Below, piece by piece: positions 62,856 to 64,000 of a stretch of 64,000 bases of DNA. Positions within the stretch are counted from its first letter, which is position 1; each line of letters opens with the position of its first letter. Both the position numbers and the translations under genes were made by a program. Location of the stretch: contig NZ_LYCS01000002.1 of assembly GCF_001659985.1 (NCBI RefSeq), positions 310,001 through 374,000 on the forward strand, in the 5' to 3' direction. The notes beneath the pieces were generated by a model that was given only the letters and a program-made list of their open reading frames with translations, was not told the origin of the DNA and did not search any database. The DNA is from Oceanobacillus sp. Castelsardo. Lineage in GTDB: Bacteria; Bacillota; Bacilli; Bacillales; Amphibacillaceae.

Positions 62856-64000
62856 TTATTCATTCTCTTGAAGTACCCTCCATAAGATTTTCCCACTACT
62901 AGTTGTTGGGAAACTATCCCTGAACTCTATCATTCTTGGATACTTATAAGCAGCCATTTGTCCTTTTGACCATTCCATAATGTCCTGTTCTTTGACTTTA
63001 CCCTTATATTTATCATTTAAAATGATAAACGCCTTAACCGTTTCTCCACGTTTTTTATCGGGTGCACGTACTACACACGCCTGCTGTACTGCCGGATGTT
63101 TGTATAAAATAGACTCTACTTCTGTTGGCCATACTTTAAAACCCGAGGCATTAATCATTCGTTTTAAACGATCAACAATGAAGAAATATCCATCTTCATC
63201 CATACGAACAATATCCCCTGTTCTAAAGAATCGCTTGCCATCTATTTCAATATGTGCTTTGTCATTTTCTTCATCACGTTGATAGTATCCTTTAAAAACT
63301 TGTGGACCATTTACTATAAGTTCTCCCTCTTGATTAACCCCAAGTTCTTTACCAGTAGCAGTATCTATAATTCTTGCATCTACATCGAATGAAGGTATTC
63401 CTAGGCACTGCAATTTCGGTCGATCAGGTGGATTAAAATGGGTATGAGATATCGTCTCCGTCAAACCGTACCCTTCTATAAAGCGTAGTCCTGTTCTTTC
63501 ATATAAATCCTTTCCAACTGCCTCTGGGAGTGGTGCTCCACCTCCACCTACTGCTTCTAGAGTGGAAATATTGTAAGCTCCCAAATTCGGATTGGATAAA
63601 AAGTCAATTAACATCGTACTAATGTTGATCCAATGAGTACATTTAAATTTTTCAATTGATTTTGCGGCGTACTCACGGTCCCATCTTGTCATGATAACAA
63701 GTGTGCTTCCTGCATAAATCGGGGATAGTGTACTGTGTATTAATCCTGTTACATGGAAAAGTGGCAACGTTGTTAATGTAATTGTATCTGCGGTTAAATT
63801 CATCCAATGATAGGCCCCTACCGTATTTGCCTGAACAGTGCTATTCGTATGAACGCATCCTTTTGGTAGTCCAGTTGTCCCTGAAGTGTAAGGAATTATG
63901 GCAATGTCATTACTCTTTCCTTTATATGTAGAAGCCTGAAGTTGTTTCTCTAACGCTTCCTTCCAAGGGATACCTTCCATTTCACCTTTATCTGACTTAG
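62856..64000 (-). CDS. AMP-forming acyl-CoA ligase (H), N-terminus beyond the window
   Basis: The frame stays open to the last base, so an internal ATG at 63980 is not the start; about 380 C-terminal residues are seen. Visible motifs are YTSGTTGLPKGC, YGLTETISH, RTGDIVRMDEDGYFF, GFKVWPTEVE and PTTSSGKILWR. It resembles ligase F. It is upstream of ligase G, with 75 bases between. Confidence 0.85.
   Translation of the reverse strand, partial: KSDKGEMEGIPWKEALEKQLQASTYKGKSNDIAIIPYTSGTTGLPKGCVHTNSTVQANTVGAYHWMNLTADTITLTTLPLFHVTGLIHSTLSPIYAGSTLVIMTRWDREYAAKSIEKFKCTHWINISTMLIDFLSNPNLGAYNISTLEAVGGGGAPLPEAVGKDLYERTGLRFIEGYGLTETISHTHFNPPDRPKLQCLGIPSFDVDARIIDTATGKELGVNQEGELIVNGPQVFKGYYQRDEENDKAHIEIDGKRFFRTGDIVRMDEDGYFFIVDRLKRMINASGFKVWPTEVESILYKHPAVQQACVVRAPDKKRGETVKAFIILNDKYKGKVKEQDIMEWSKGQMAAYKYPRMIEFRDSFPTTSSGKILWRVLQENE

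Noticed and set aside
63960-63980. ATG at 63980 as the start of ligase H
   Set aside because: The protein would lack the N-terminal 150 or so residues of the ligase fold, and the frame continues open to the window edge.
19255-64000. Phenylacetate or benzoate degradation cluster
   Set aside because: No ring oxygenase (PaaABCDE or Box), benzoyl-CoA reductase or ring-opening enzyme is present; PaaG-like residues alone are not enough.
1-64000. tRNA, rRNA, CRISPR arrays, prophage genes, intact transposases
   Set aside because: I looked for cloverleaf blocks, regularly spaced repeats and transposase, integrase or capsid motifs and found none.

Overview
The window looks like chromosomal DNA from a low-GC, endospore-forming member of the Bacillaceae (Bacillota). 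Support: the PrkA, YhbH and SpoVR sporulation proteins, a SinI-type anti-repressor, strong AGGAGG ribosome binding sites, frequent TTG/GTG starts, Bacillus-type cre sites and AT-rich intergenic DNA. I cannot name the genus with confidence. No rRNA, tRNA, CRISPR array, prophage or intact insertion sequence was seen.

Left part (1-18.1 kb), mixed strands: the end of a CoxG-like SRPBCC protein, a small secreted protein, an M19 dipeptidase, an MbcS-like acyl-CoA synthetase, a membrane-anchored FMN glutamate-synthase-family protein, a PAS-GGDEF-EAL cyclic-di-GMP enzyme, an amidase with a small GatC-like partner, a large catalase with an altered heme pocket, the spoVR/yhbH/prkA sporulation trio with a small unknown gene between, a cysteine-free HesB-like protein and an aldo/keto reductase.

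Switch region (18.2-19.2 kb): a TetR repressor with its own sigma-A promoter and palindromic operator, then a 56-residue SinI-type anti-repressor, then a REP-like palindrome.

Right part (19.2-64 kb): about 45 kb in which every gene is on the minus strand and nearly all serve acyl-CoA metabolism. It holds seven AMP-forming acyl-CoA ligases (eight in the window), three acyl-CoA dehydrogenases, four crotonases, two 3-hydroxyacyl-CoA dehydrogenases, four SDRs, two thiolases, a MaoC-type dehydratase pair, a thioesterase, an alpha-methylacyl-CoA racemase-like protein, a carboxyltransferase, an FAD-linked oxidase, a quinone oxidoreductase, a phosphotriesterase-like lactonase, an APH-type kinase and a complete branched-chain-type ABC importer with two paralogous binding proteins.

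How they may work together: the importer brings in a carboxylic acid, the ligases make CoA thioesters, and dehydrogenase, hydratase, SDR/HAD and thiolase sets run beta-oxidation. The most notable combination is a lactonase co-transcribed with a ligase, together with separate genes for the two halves of animal ACAD10/ACAD11 (4-hydroxyacyl-CoA kinase and matching dehydrogenase). This suggests use of gamma-lactones or 4-hydroxy acids through 4-phosphoacyl-CoA. The racemase-like protein suggests 2-methyl-branched substrates as well. Candidate regulators are CcpA (two consensus cre sites), the local TetR protein (four related palindromes) and an unknown factor recognising a 17-bp motif shared by two promoters. 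A 390-bp MITE-like element interrupts one beta-oxidation operon.
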